Positions 1-7,039 are shown, counted from the first letter of the stretch. The stretch: DNA of 10,842 nucleotides from Candidatus Fermentibacterota bacterium (GCA_022703195.1 JAKLEF010000038.1:1-10842), one strand, 5' to 3'. Notes: generated from the letters alone by a model not told the origin. Program-made: numbers and translations.

Positions 1-2526
1 CACGGTGCCCCCGCCCAGCACCAGGTCCACGGCCGTCACCCTGACTTTCTTCCCGCCGCCTTCATCCACGATCGCGACGGAAGGCCGGCTGTTCTCGTCG
101 TGCCGGAGGAACCGCACCCCGCGTTCGCGGGCTTCCGTGTACTTGCCCTCGCGGGCCCCGTAGGTGCGGATGTCGCGGTAGAGCACGTAGACGTTGATCG
201 AGGGGTCGATGTCGAGGAGTTCGAGTGCGAGCTTCACGGATTCGCTGCAGCACGTGCGGCTGCAGTACCGCCTCTGCTCGTCGCGCGAACCGGCGCACTG
301 GACGAGCACCACGTCCCTGGCCGGCGAGACCAGGGGGCCGCGCCTGCCGATCTCCTCCTCGAGCTCGCGCAGGGTCATCACGCGCGGGTCTTCCCCGTAT
401 CCGAAGCCTTCGGCTACGCGCGTCCTGCCGCCCGAGGCGATCACGGCCGCCCCGTGGGCGACCTCGACCACGGAACCGTCCTCGTGACGGATCGTGGAGA
501 CGAAATTGCCCACGAACCCGCTCACGTCGCTCACCTGCGAGTTCATGTGCACGGTGATGCGCTGATCGGCGAGCACCCGGCCCTCGAGGTCGGCGAGGAA
601 TGCGCCGACATCGGAGCCGTCGAGCGTTGTGCGCATGGCGCGGGCGTTGCCGCCGAGCTCGCCCGAGCTCTCCACCAGATGCACCCCGAAGCCCATCCCG
701 GAGAGCATCGTGGCGCAGCTCATGCCCGCCACCCCTCCGCCGATCACCAGGGCGTTCCTGTCGACGCCCAGCTCCGCGCGTGACAGGGGCTCGAGCAGCC
801 TGGCCTTCGCAACAGCCATCCCCACGAGGTCGATCGCCTTCTCAGTGGCCTTCTCCGGCTCGCCCTGGTGCACCCACGCGCACTGGTCGCGGATGTTGGC
901 CATCTCGAACAGGTGCCTGTTGAGCCCGGCCTCCCTGATAGTCTCCTGGAAGAGCGGCTCGTGCGTCCTGGGAGTGCATGCCGCGACTACCACCCGGTTG
1001 AGCCGGTTCGCCGCGATGCTCTCCCTGATCCTGCGCTGGGTGTCCTGCGAGCAGGTGAACATGGCGTCCTCGGCCACCACCACGTTGGGCAGCCCGCGCG
1101 CCCTGTCCCTCACCGCGGTCACGTCCACCACGCTGCCTATGTTGATCCCGCAGCTGCACACCCACACGCCGATGCGGGGCCTTGCGCCCTTCGCAGGCAG
1201 CTCCCCAGGATACTCCTTCTTCGTCGCGAGAGTGTTCCGGGAGCCCGAGAGGAGGGCTGCCGCCTCTGCCGCCGCCGCGCTCGCGCCCGTCACCGTCTCG
1301 GGTATGTCCTTCGGGCCGGTGAACGCCCCCGCGGCGAAAACGCCTGGCACGGAGGTCGCCGACGGTGAGAAGGCCCCGGTTTCGCAGAACCCGTGCGCGT
1401 CGAGCGCGAGGCCGAGCCGGGCCGCCATCTCGCGGTTCGCGTCGCTCTGCACCATGCCCACGGACAGGACCACGAGGTCGAAGACCTCCTCGCGTATCCT
1501 CCCGTCCTCTGGATATCGCAGGATGAGCCCGCCGTCCGCGTCCTGGAGGATTCGGCCTGTCTCGGAGCGCACGAACCGCACGCCGTGCTCGTTCCTGGCG
1601 CGCTCGTAGTACCTCTCGAAGCCCTTGCCGTGGGTGCGCGCGTCGATGAGGAAGATCGTCGTGCCGAGTTCGCCCGGGGCGTGCTCGCGGGCTACCACGG
1701 CTTCCTTGATCGCGTACGTGCAGCAGACCGAGGAGCAGTAGCCGTTGTCCACCCTGTGGATGTCGCGCGAGCCCACGCACTGGATCCAGGCGATGTTCGC
1801 AGGCTCCCGGCCGTCGGAGGGCCTGACGAGCTTCCCGCGTGTCGGCCCCGAAGCGCTGAGGATCCTCTCGAACGCGATGCTGGTGATCACGTTGGGGAAC
1901 GTCCCGTAGCCGAATGCCGGGAGCCTCCCCGCGTCGAAGGGCTCGAAGCCCGGGCAGGCCACCACCGCGCCGACGGAGAGTTCGAGGGTGCGGGGCTTCT
2001 CGTCGAGGTCGATCGCACCCGCGGAGCACTTCCTTGCGCACAGCCCGCAGCGCCTGCAGATGGCCTGGTCTATCTGGAACGCGGGTGGATAGGCCTGCTC
2101 GTAGAGCCTGTAGATGGCCTTCCTCTCCCCCATGCCGGAGTTGAAGGCGTCGGAGGTCTTCACCGGGCAGACCCTCGCACACTCTCCGCATCCCGTGCAC
2201 TTCTCGACCGAGACGAACCGCGGGTTCTGCAGCACGGTGGCCGTGAAGGCGCCGGGCTCCCCCGACAGGGAGAGCAGCTCTGCGTTTGTGATGATCTCCA
2301 CGTTGAGGTGCCGCCCGCACTCCACGAGCTTGGGCGACAGGATGCACATCGAGCAGTCGTTGGTCGGGAACGTCTTGTCCAGACCGGCCATCGTGCCGCC
2401 GATGGCACCCTTCCGCTCCACCAGGTAGACCCTGAAGCCCGAGTCGGCCAGGTCCAGCGCGGCCTGGATGCCCCCGACCCCTCCGCCGAGGACGAGTACC
2501 GCTCCGGTGGTATCTCTCGATGTCAT
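1..2526 (-). CDS. hdrA: Duplicated HdrA-like flavin/iron-sulfur electron-transfer protein (CoB-CoM heterodisulfide reductase subunit A family), 3' part outside window
   Basis: The frame is open for all 842 codons from ATG at 2526 to the left edge, so the C-terminus is missing. HdrA proteins are soluble flavoproteins that pass or bifurcate electrons between ferredoxin, NAD(P)H or hydrogenase modules and HdrBC-like partners. Visible parts in order: Rossmann FAD motif LGGGVGGIQ (13-21) with acidic E37; Cys58/61/70 in NDCSMCILSPK...EC; two [4Fe-4S] ferredoxin motifs (C110/113/116/120 and C157/160/163/167); a QCVGSRD...YCSSVCC cluster (C250, 264, 268, 269); a second FAD motif FAAGAFTGPKDIPETVTGAS (397-416). 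A second module then begins: the HdrA N-terminal domain with VCSCG (457/459), C492, ACTPRTHEPLF (516-526) and C549, a second Rossmann motif IGGGVAGMS (595-603), and another QCAGSRD...YCSRTCC (744-760). An HdrA module has therefore been duplicated. GAGGAG lies 12 nt before the ATG, a rather long spacing. The family is clear; the electron partners are unknown because the neighbouring genes are off-window. Confidence 0.93.
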   Translation of the reverse strand, partial: MTSRDTTGAVLVLGGGVGGIQAALDLADSGFRVYLVERKGAIGGTMAGLDKTFPTNDCSMCILSPKLVECGRHLNVEIITNAELLSLSGEPGAFTATVLQNPRFVSVEKCTGCGECARVCPVKTSDAFNSGMGERKAIYRLYEQAYPPAFQIDQAICRRCGLCARKCSAGAIDLDEKPRTLELSVGAVVACPGFEPFDAGRLPAFGYGTFPNVITSIAFERILSASGPTRGKLVRPSDGREPANIAWIQCVGSRDIHRVDNGYCSSVCCTYAIKEAVVAREHAPGELGTTIFLIDARTHGKGFERYYERARNEHGVRFVRSETGRILQDADGGLILRYPEDGRIREEVFDLVVLSVGMVQSDANREMAARLGLALDAHGFCETGAFSPSATSVPGVFAAGAFTGPKDIPETVTGASAAAAEAAALLSGSRNTLATKKEYPGELPAKGARPRIGVWVCSCGINIGSVVDVTAVRDRARGLPNVVVAEDAMFTCSQDTQRRIRESIAANRLNRVVVAACTPRTHEPLFQETIREAGLNRHLFEMANIRDQCAWVHQGEPEKATEKAIDLVGMAVAKARLLEPLSRAELGVDRNALVIGGGVAGMSCATMLSGMGFGVHLVESSGELGGNARAMRTTLDGSDVGAFLADLEGRVLADQRITVHMNSQVSDVSGFVGNFVSTIRHEDGSVVEVAHGAAVIASGGRTRVAEGFGYGEDPRVMTLRELEEEIGRRGPLVSPARDVVLVQCAGSRDEQRRYCSRTCCSESVKLALELLDIDPSINVYVLYRDIRTYGAREGKYTEARERGVRFLRHDENSRPSVAIVDEGGGKKVRVTAVDLVLGGGTV

Positions 2527-2934
2527 CGGCGCCCGGCTCTCCTCAGCGATGGTGTGGTTGCCCGTTCGACGTCCCGGAGCCGGGAAGATAGCGATTTCGG
2601 CGGGGATCGGCCTGCCGAGGGAAACGTTGCCTCGATGCCATGCCCGTCAATGAGTTATGCAGTGTCGCAGCGTCATTTCCCTGCAACACTGAACATGATC
2701 GAAGCAAGCACAAGGTCTTCGGGAACGAGATGCGACTCTTCCGTTTCTCCAGGGAACTCCTGCATCGCTACCCCTCGTGCCGTAGAAACCATCTCGGCAT
2801 GTCGTCATCTGCAGCAAGGATCGTCACGATGCCCGCAGGGTCAATCTCGGTAGTCTGCATCAATCGACAGACACCGGATATCCGCAATAGAGTCCGCCCG
2901 GCTTCCCTCACAGCGAACTGCCTCCAACCGGCAC
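2527..2934. other. Gene-free stretch between hdrA and the toxin-antitoxin operon
   Basis: No convincing gene is visible here. Base composition is closer to balanced than in the GC-rich hdrA gene. A 14-bp near-palindrome, TCCCGG-ag-CCGGGA, lies at 2572-2585, about 46 bp upstream of the hdrA start, and could be a regulator site or part of its leader. Short minus-strand frames (2768-2962, then 30 codons beginning near 2764) have no recognisable family and only weak start signals. The stretch may hold the hdrA promoter, but no clear -35/-10 pair was found. Confidence 0.5.
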
Positions 2935-2963
2935 TGGACGGTCGATGCCTATTCTTGTACAAT
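2935..2963 (+). promoter_or_regulatory. Predicted sigma70-type promoter of the toxin-antitoxin operon
   Basis: A -35-like TGGACG (2935-2940, four of six consensus bases) is separated by exactly 17 bp from TACAAT (2958-2963, five of six). Transcription would start about 2970-2973, some 15 nt before the AAAGGA ribosome site (2977-2982) of the antitoxin gene. The -10 box lies within the left arm and spacer of the operator, as expected for an autorepressed toxin-antitoxin promoter. Assigned by inspection only. Confidence 0.6.
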
Positions 2964-2978
2964 AATCCTGTACAAGAA
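2952..2978. promoter_or_regulatory. Inverted-repeat operator of YefM/YoeB type with two TGTACA boxes
   Basis: TTCTTGTACA (2952-2961) and TGTACAAGAA (2969-2978) are perfect 10-bp inverted arms around a 7-bp spacer. Each arm contains the self-palindromic hexamer TGTACA; the two hexamer centres are 13 bp apart. The E. coli yefM-yoeB operator is known to contain paired TGTACA-core repeats bound by the YefM-YoeB complex, so the site fits the genes downstream. It overlaps the -10 box, which suggests repression by blocking RNA polymerase. Binding itself is inferred. Confidence 0.8.
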
Positions 2979-2987
2979 AGGAACGGA

Positions 2988-3269
2988 ATGACTGTAACGA
3001 CCTATTCCGATGCCAGGGCGAGACTGGCCTCCCTTTGCGACCTGGCTGCCTCGACGAGGGAGCCCGTGATCATCACTCGCAGATCCGCCGAAGACGTGGC
3101 TCTCGTCTCAGCCGCCGAACTCTCCAGTCTGCTCGAGACCGCTCATCTCCTCAGGTCTCCGGAGAACGCCCGGCGTCTCCTCGATGCCCTGCAGCGGGCC
3201 CTCTCCGACGATGTGCCACCGATGAACCTCGGAATGCTCCGCGAGAAGACAGGCCTTGCCGAGGAATAG
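2988..3269 (+). CDS. yefM: YefM/Phd-family antitoxin of a type II toxin-antitoxin module
   Basis: This 93-residue protein is the expected antitoxin for the YoeB-like toxin encoded immediately downstream. In the family the N-terminal half forms the Phd/YefM DNA-binding dimer and the C-terminal tail wraps and neutralises the toxin. Visible hallmarks: an N-terminal TYSDARARLASL segment (5-16), the EPVIITRR strand (25-32), DVALVSAAEL (36-45) and the very typical ETAHLLRSPENARRL stretch (50-64). Length is usual for the family (about 75-95 residues). The ATG has AAAGGA (2977-2982) five nucleotides upstream and sits just after the palindromic operator, so autoregulation is likely. Its TAG stop overlaps the toxin gene by 14 nt, implying translational coupling. 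The family call is firm; cognate pairing is inferred from context. Confidence 0.93.
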   Translation: MTVTTYSDARARLASLCDLAASTREPVIITRRSAEDVALVSAAELSSLLETAHLLRSPENARRLLDALQRALSDDVPPMNLGMLREKTGLAEE

Positions 3270-3555
3270 CCGGGATCCGGACAAATCCGCCCCGACCACA
3301 CGGCTGTCGGTCTTCCAGCCCGAGTTCATCGAGGATCTGACGTACTGGGTGGAGACGGACCGGAAGGTGGCTCTGAGAGTGCTTCACATCGTCGAGGCGG
3401 TGATGAGGGATCCCATCCAGGGGATCGGCAAGCCCGAACCCATGAAGCACCTCGCCTCCGGGGTGTGGTCACGCCGGCTGACCGGGGAGCATCGAGTAGT
3501 CTATCTCGTCAGGGATGCGAGGATCGACTTCCTCCAGGCCAGGTATCACTACTGA
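3256..3555 (+). CDS. yoeB: YoeB/Txe-family mRNA interferase toxin
   Basis: This 99-residue protein matches YoeB toxins, which bind the ribosomal A site and cleave mRNA during translation. The catalytic set of E. coli YoeB (E46, R65, H83, Y84) is all present: E61 in GIGKPEP, R80 in GEHRVVY, and the terminal RYHY with H98 and Y99. Other family motifs are DLTYWVETDRK (27-37) and GVWSRRL (69-75). The active site looks intact. The only start in frame near the antitoxin end is TTG at 3256, overlapping it by 14 nt, with weak ribosome-site bases (AGACAGG) upstream. The aligned YoeB domain begins only at about residue 17, so this start gives a 16-residue extension (MPRNSRDPDKSAPTTR). Starting at the CTG codon at 3304 would give the normal 83-residue length, but it has no clear ribosome site. 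Confidence 0.94.
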   Translation: MPRNSRDPDKSAPTTRLSVFQPEFIEDLTYWVETDRKVALRVLHIVEAVMRDPIQGIGKPEPMKHLASGVWSRRLTGEHRVVYLVRDARIDFLQARYHY

Positions 3556-3610
3556 CGAATTCGATCCCCATCCTTCCTGTCCATCGATGTCTTGTGTCCC
3601 TGCTGCCTCA

Positions 3611-4048
3611 CTATCTCGTGAGGAGGACCCGCGAGGTCTCCGTGTGCAGCCCCGTATCGGCCCGGATCACATAGACTCCGGCGGGAAGAGATGCTGCATC
3701 CAGCTGGAGGATGCTCTCTCCCCTGGGGAGACACCCGTCATGCAGCGAGCGGACCACTCTCCCGTCGACCCCGTAGACCAGGACGGAACAGACGGACGGT
3801 TCGGAAAGGATGACGGAGACGGAAACCCAGCAATCAGCCGGATTGGGCGACGTACGGAGGATGAAGCCGCCGGAGGCGTCTCCGCCCTCGATCCCCGTGG
3901 TCTGCTCGTACATGACAGTGGCGAAGTCGTATTCGCTTCCAGGAAGGATACTCGTACCCGTCACGAATACGTTGCCGGAACCGTCCACGGCGATCGCGGC
4001 CGCTTCGTCATCCCCTTCCGAGGATTGGCTGTCCAGACCAGACCGCTT
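3611..4048 (-). pseudogene. 5'-truncated secreted protein: SBBP-like beta-propeller remnant plus FlgD/T9SS-type C-terminal sorting domain
   Basis: In this frame, 145 codons are open between an in-frame TAG (4051-4049) and the terminal TAG (3613-3611). There is no start codon preceded by a ribosome site; the first GTG (3988) falls inside the repeat motif. Residues about 10-45 carry one SBBP-type repeat (GDDEAAAIAVDGSGNVFVTG, then YDFATVMY). Residues about 65-145 look like a secretion/sorting domain: TSPNPADCWVSVSV, VLVYGVDGRVVRSL, LDAASLPAGVYVIRADTG, SRVLLTR. Such domains normally end much longer secreted proteins with many propeller repeats and a signal peptide, all missing here. The coding similarity breaks off where the 168-bp inverted repeat begins, suggesting truncation by insertion or rearrangement. 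It lies tail-to-tail with the toxin gene, 55 nt away. Probably not expressed. Confidence 0.75.
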
Positions 4049-4205
4049 CTATAACTTTCGGTCCCAACTCACAACGACTTGCCAGGAATCAACCTGGATT
4101 GGGTACCTAGAGATAAATCGCGGTTGGGAAGGGATATCACGGTCCTGGCAAACCGTTTGTCCGGGATCATCAAGGAGTTGGGACCGAAAGCTAAAGGCGG
4201 TCTGG
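4038..4205. repeat. 168-bp multi-arm imperfect inverted repeat (large hairpin element, MITE- or attC-like)
   Basis: Nested complementary arms fold this segment into one long stem. The outer 9-bp arms are CCAGACCGC (4038-4046) and GCGGTCTGG (4197-4205). The main arms are a perfect 16-bp pair, CTTTCGGTCCCAACTC (4055-4070) and its complement (4175-4190). A further perfect 9-bp pair, TTGCCAGGA (4079-4087) and TCCTGGCAA (4143-4151), is flanked by partly matching bases. A final CAACC/GGTTG pair (4090-4094, 4122-4126) leaves a loop of about 27 nt. The element lies 10 nt after the protease stop (minus strand) and covers the broken 5' end of the 3611-4048 fragment. No target duplication is evident. 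It encodes no protein. Confidence 0.75.
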
Positions 4206-4215
4206 AAAGGGCTGG

Positions 4216-5268
4216 TCACCGCACGCGGTGGCCTACTCCTCCGGTGGTGCCGCCCGAGCTGCCGCCCGTGGAGCCGCCTGTGGAGCCCGGATCGCCCACC
4301 CGGTGACCCCGGCCGCCGGTCGTACCCTCGTCCCCGCTGCCTACCCGGGTGCCCCGGCCGGCCGCCGGGCCGGCGACCGCGTCGGCGAGGGCGCTGCGGA
4401 ATCCCTGGATGTCGGCCGTGTAGAGCACCATGTCGTCGAGGCTGGTCACCTCGCCGGTGCGGCTCAGGTCGATGGCGAACCCTATCCCTTCGATGGTCTC
4501 GTCGCTGGTGCCCCAGGTGTTCACGCCGATGCAGTAGTAGAGGCCGTCTCGCTCGACCATGAGCGGGCCGCCGCTGTTGCCGTGGTTGAGGGCCGCGTCG
4601 AGCTGGATGACGGGGATCCCGTCCAGATCGCGGAAGGCGCTGATGCGCCCGAAGGTTACGGTGCCCTGGTAATAGGTGTAGTCGTCGGCCGGCGAGCCCG
4701 ACGCGGCGACCTCGTCGCCGACGCCCAGGTCGTCGCCCTCGTAGACGGGGACGATCGTGTAGTCCTCCCCCTCGGCGAGGCCCGACGCGGGCACCACCAG
4801 CACGGCGAGGTCCACCCCCCTGAAGAACCCGCAGTAGCTCACCGGCGCCATCTCACCAGACGGGAACTCGATGATCAGGCCGTACTCCGACAGGCCTCCA
4901 GTGGCTCCTCCGCCCGTCGCGAGATCGTCGATCCCGAGGCAGTGGCGGTTCGTGACCATCACGAGCGAATCGCCGAGCACGCCCACCACGAAGGCCGTCC
5001 CCATCCAGCCCTGAGTCTCCGCTGACCGTCCGGCGGTCTCGTAGACGCCAAGGATGGTGGCCGAGCAGCCCGAGAGCTGGTCGATCGTGAGCCCGGGCGC
5101 CTGTTCGTCCACGACCTGCCTGTCCGCGGCCAGATCCTCCGTCGCACGCCCGTCGGAAAGCCGCGGATCGGGCTCGGTGCTCCTCGGGGGGCCGGCCCAG
5201 GATGTGGATGCAGCCAGGAGCAGGGTGAAGACGATCGGTGACATGCGAGGGATCGTGCGGTTCGACAT
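4216..5268 (-). CDS. Secreted trypsin-like (S1C/HtrA-like) serine protease with Gly-rich GHRV-repeat tail, no PDZ domain
   Basis: This 350-residue exported protease has an N-terminal signal peptide (basic start, hydrophobic PIVFTLLLAAS, probable cleavage after SWA at residue 25). The chymotrypsin-fold catalytic triad is visible: His109 in VTNRHC, Asp153 in RGVDLAVLVV, Ser232 in LNHGNSGGPL. Asn-His-Gly-Asn-Ser-Gly-Gly-Pro is the HtrA-like style of active-site loop. Cys68, 110, 146 and 246 could form disulfides after export. No PDZ domain follows; instead residues about 304-350 form a Gly/Ser/Thr tail with three variants of one motif (GRGTRVG, GRGHRVG, GVGHRVR). ATG at 5268 is chosen because GGGAGG lies six bases upstream; an ATG two codons earlier abuts that site. 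The gene is divergent from the 5450 gene. Substrate unknown; the triad looks active. Confidence 0.88.
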   Translation of the reverse strand: MSNRTIPRMSPIVFTLLLAASTSWAGPPRSTEPDPRLSDGRATEDLAADRQVVDEQAPGLTIDQLSGCSATILGVYETAGRSAETQGWMGTAFVVGVLGDSLVMVTNRHCLGIDDLATGGGATGGLSEYGLIIEFPSGEMAPVSYCGFFRGVDLAVLVVPASGLAEGEDYTIVPVYEGDDLGVGDEVAASGSPADDYTYYQGTVTFGRISAFRDLDGIPVIQLDAALNHGNSGGPLMVERDGLYYCIGVNTWGTSDETIEGIGFAIDLSRTGEVTSLDDMVLYTADIQGFRSALADAVAGPAAGRGTRVGSGDEGTTGGRGHRVGDPGSTGGSTGGSSGGTTGGVGHRVR

Positions 5269-5289
5269 CGACATCCTCCCGTCAGGGCA

Positions 5290-5333
5290 TTCCGTCGCGT
5301 TCCATCGCGGATACGATGTGACCCGCGCGCGGG
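5290..5333. promoter_or_regulatory. Possible regulator sites in the divergent intergenic region: 10-bp tandem repeat and 12-bp palindrome
   Basis: Two head-to-tail 10-mers, TTCCGTCGCG (5290-5299) and TTCCATCGCG (5300-5309), differ at one base and are spaced one helical turn apart. A perfect palindrome, CCCGCGCGCGGG, lies at 5322-5333. All sit in the 181-bp gap (5269-5449) shared by the divergent protease and propeller genes. Control of both genes is a guess; in GC-rich DNA such palindromes also arise by chance. No clear -35/-10 pair was seen in the gap. Confidence 0.3.
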
Positions 5334-5449
5334 CGGGGCAAGACTGCGGGATCGAATCCCTCCGCCTCCCTGTCCGGGTTTCCAGCCTCGACTGCCGCAG
5401 GATCGTCCCCGTGGTTATCTTCGATTCGTCATACCGGAGGGAGCCTGGA

Positions 5450-7039
5450 ATGCACGAGCCGGGATTCGTCTTCGCAGCATCGATCGCGCTGCTCTCGCAG
5501 CCGCTTTCCGCCGCCGGCCCCGGCGATGCGTTCTTCTCCACGGTGATCGGCGGCCCCGGGATGTCGGTGCGCACCACGGACACGGAGATACTGCCGGACG
5601 GCAGGATCGCTCTTGCAGTCTCGGCCGCCGCGGGCGACTTCTGGTTCGGGTATCCCTGGATCGTGATCCTGGACGGCTCGGGCGATGTCGAATGGACCGA
5701 TGCCTGCGGCGAGGCCGGTATCCCCGGCGTCTCGCGGGAGCTCGAGTCAGGCGGCTGGCTGGAGGCCCTGGCCGACGGTTCGATCCTGCTGGCATCCTAC
5801 GCCGAGCCCAGGGCCACCGGCGTCGATGCGGAGGTCGCCGTCCTCCGGATAACTCCCGGGGTCGGCACCCGGCCGGTGGCCGTGATCGGGGCCGACGACG
5901 AGAAGGCCTACTGGCCCATCGGCATGGAAGCCCTGCCGGACGGCTCCTTTGCCGTGATCGGCCGCACCTGCAGCACCGAGGACGTGCCGTTCGAATACAC
6001 AGGCGATGCCGCCGGAAACGGCGCCATGCGCCTCGATCCGTCGGAGGGCCTCTACTGTTTCGTACAGGCCTTCGACCTCACACCGGAAGGCCTTGTCCTG
6101 GCCTGCACGGACTCGTACGAGAGCTGGCTCGTCTCGATGGACGCCTCGGGGGACACGCTGATCGTCACGGATCACGTTCCGATCGGTTCCGAATCGTACT
6201 ACTCGATCCTGAGATGCTCCACGGACAGGGTGCTCATCGCGGGCGCCAGGAACGGCTCCCCCTGGGTGGCCTGCCTCGATTCGGGCTTCGGCACCGTCTG
6301 GGAGACGACTCTGCCGCAGTTCCTCTCCGGAGTGCAGGGCATGTCCGAAGGACCCGACGGGGGCCTCACGATATGCGGGTTCTACGCCGAACTCGAAGGC
6401 GGGGGCGGCGGCGGGAACACGGTCCTGCCGGCCGTCTGCGCGCTCGACGCCTCGGGAGAGGTCGTGTGGACCAGGCTCTACGAAGGCCTGGAGGGTCTCT
6501 GGATCAACTCGGTCGACACGGCGCCGGATGGCACGATCATCCTCGCAGGCAGCGCGAGGGTTCCCGACGCAGACACATCCCTCGCCTGCGCCTGGGTGGC
6601 GAGGCTGGACCGGGATGGGCTCCCCCCCGGTACAGGCCATGGTGAGAGCGACACGGTGCATCTCCCCGATCCCGCCCGGCAGTTCGTGATGAAGCCCCCC
6701 CTCGGCATGATCGCCGCCTGCGGCGTTTTCGACTCCGAGAGCGACGCGGTCGCGCTGGCCGGGCAGCTGTCGGGCCTGGCAGGCAGTTCTGAGTACGGAT
6801 GGGAGTATCCGACCGGCGTCACCTGGATCCCCGACTGGGCATCCCTGTCCGGCGCCGAGGCCTGGCTGGCCTACGTGGGCCCTCTCTGGATGAACGACGA
6901 GGGGGTCGACGACATGATGGAGCGGATCGGCTCCCTCTGCCCGGGCGCCTACCTGGTCTGGGCGGGCAACTGCCGCTCCAGGGTGACGTTCACCCCCGAG
7001 GAGGTCTCGCGCCCCGTCCTGCCGCCCGACTGGGACTGA
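5450..7039 (+). CDS. Secreted propeller-like repeat protein with SPOR-like C-terminal domain
   Basis: This 529-residue protein begins with a signal peptide (FVFAASIALLSQPLSAAG, likely cleaved near residue 22). ATG at 5450 has GGAGG (5436-5440) nine bases upstream. Residues about 40-395 contain recurring blade-like units of the pattern 'LPDGxxxL(A/V)...G...W(V/I)xxLDxxGxxxW', for example ILPDGRIALAVS, LADGSILLASY, ALPDGSFAVIGRT, LTPEGLVLACTDSYESWLVSMDAS (shown in part), LDASGEVVWTRLY and TAPDGTIILAGS. This suggests a seven- or eight-bladed beta-propeller. Residues about 418-510 resemble a divergent SPOR peptidoglycan-binding domain: ACGVFDSESDAVALAGQLSG, then AWLAYVGPLWMNDEGVDDM. A poly-Gly run (317-322) lies between blades. 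No catalytic motif is visible. It may be a cell-wall-associated envelope protein; the function is unknown and the SPOR call is tentative. Confidence 0.82.
   Translation: MHEPGFVFAASIALLSQPLSAAGPGDAFFSTVIGGPGMSVRTTDTEILPDGRIALAVSAAAGDFWFGYPWIVILDGSGDVEWTDACGEAGIPGVSRELESGGWLEALADGSILLASYAEPRATGVDAEVAVLRITPGVGTRPVAVIGADDEKAYWPIGMEALPDGSFAVIGRTCSTEDVPFEYTGDAAGNGAMRLDPSEGLYCFVQAFDLTPEGLVLACTDSYESWLVSMDASGDTLIVTDHVPIGSESYYSILRCSTDRVLIAGARNGSPWVACLDSGFGTVWETTLPQFLSGVQGMSEGPDGGLTICGFYAELEGGGGGGNTVLPAVCALDASGEVVWTRLYEGLEGLWINSVDTAPDGTIILAGSARVPDADTSLACAWVARLDRDGLPPGTGHGESDTVHLPDPARQFVMKPPLGMIAACGVFDSESDAVALAGQLSGLAGSSEYGWEYPTGVTWIPDWASLSGAEAWLAYVGPLWMNDEGVDDMMERIGSLCPGAYLVWAGNCRSRVTFTPEEVSRPVLPPDWD

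Noticed and set aside
1393..2853. Long plus-strand open frame of about 486 codons opposite hdrA (and a 501-codon minus-strand frame at 842-2347)
   Set aside because: Both are products of the very GC-rich hdrA gene read in wrong frames. They are rich in Arg, Ala, Gly and Pro with no motifs, while the correct frame shows the full set of HdrA cysteine and flavin motifs.
2768..2962. Minus-strand 64-codon frame followed by a 30-codon frame starting a few bases later (MQEFPGETEESHL...)
   Set aside because: The ends are protein-like and overlap in a way that could suggest a frameshifted small gene, but there is no clear ribosome site for the first frame, no family resemblance, and its start lies in the toxin-antitoxin operator.
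4062..4183. Firm call of an integron attC site
   Set aside because: The terminal boxes each miss the consensus by one base, no integrase or cassette array is visible, and the hairpin extends beyond the boxes. Kept only as one explanation of the repeat.
3515..4562. Plus-strand frames of 179 and 250 codons across the truncated gene and the protease
   Set aside because: They are shadows of the minus-strand genes. No ribosome sites or domains are seen, and the opposite strand carries recognisable SBBP and protease motifs.
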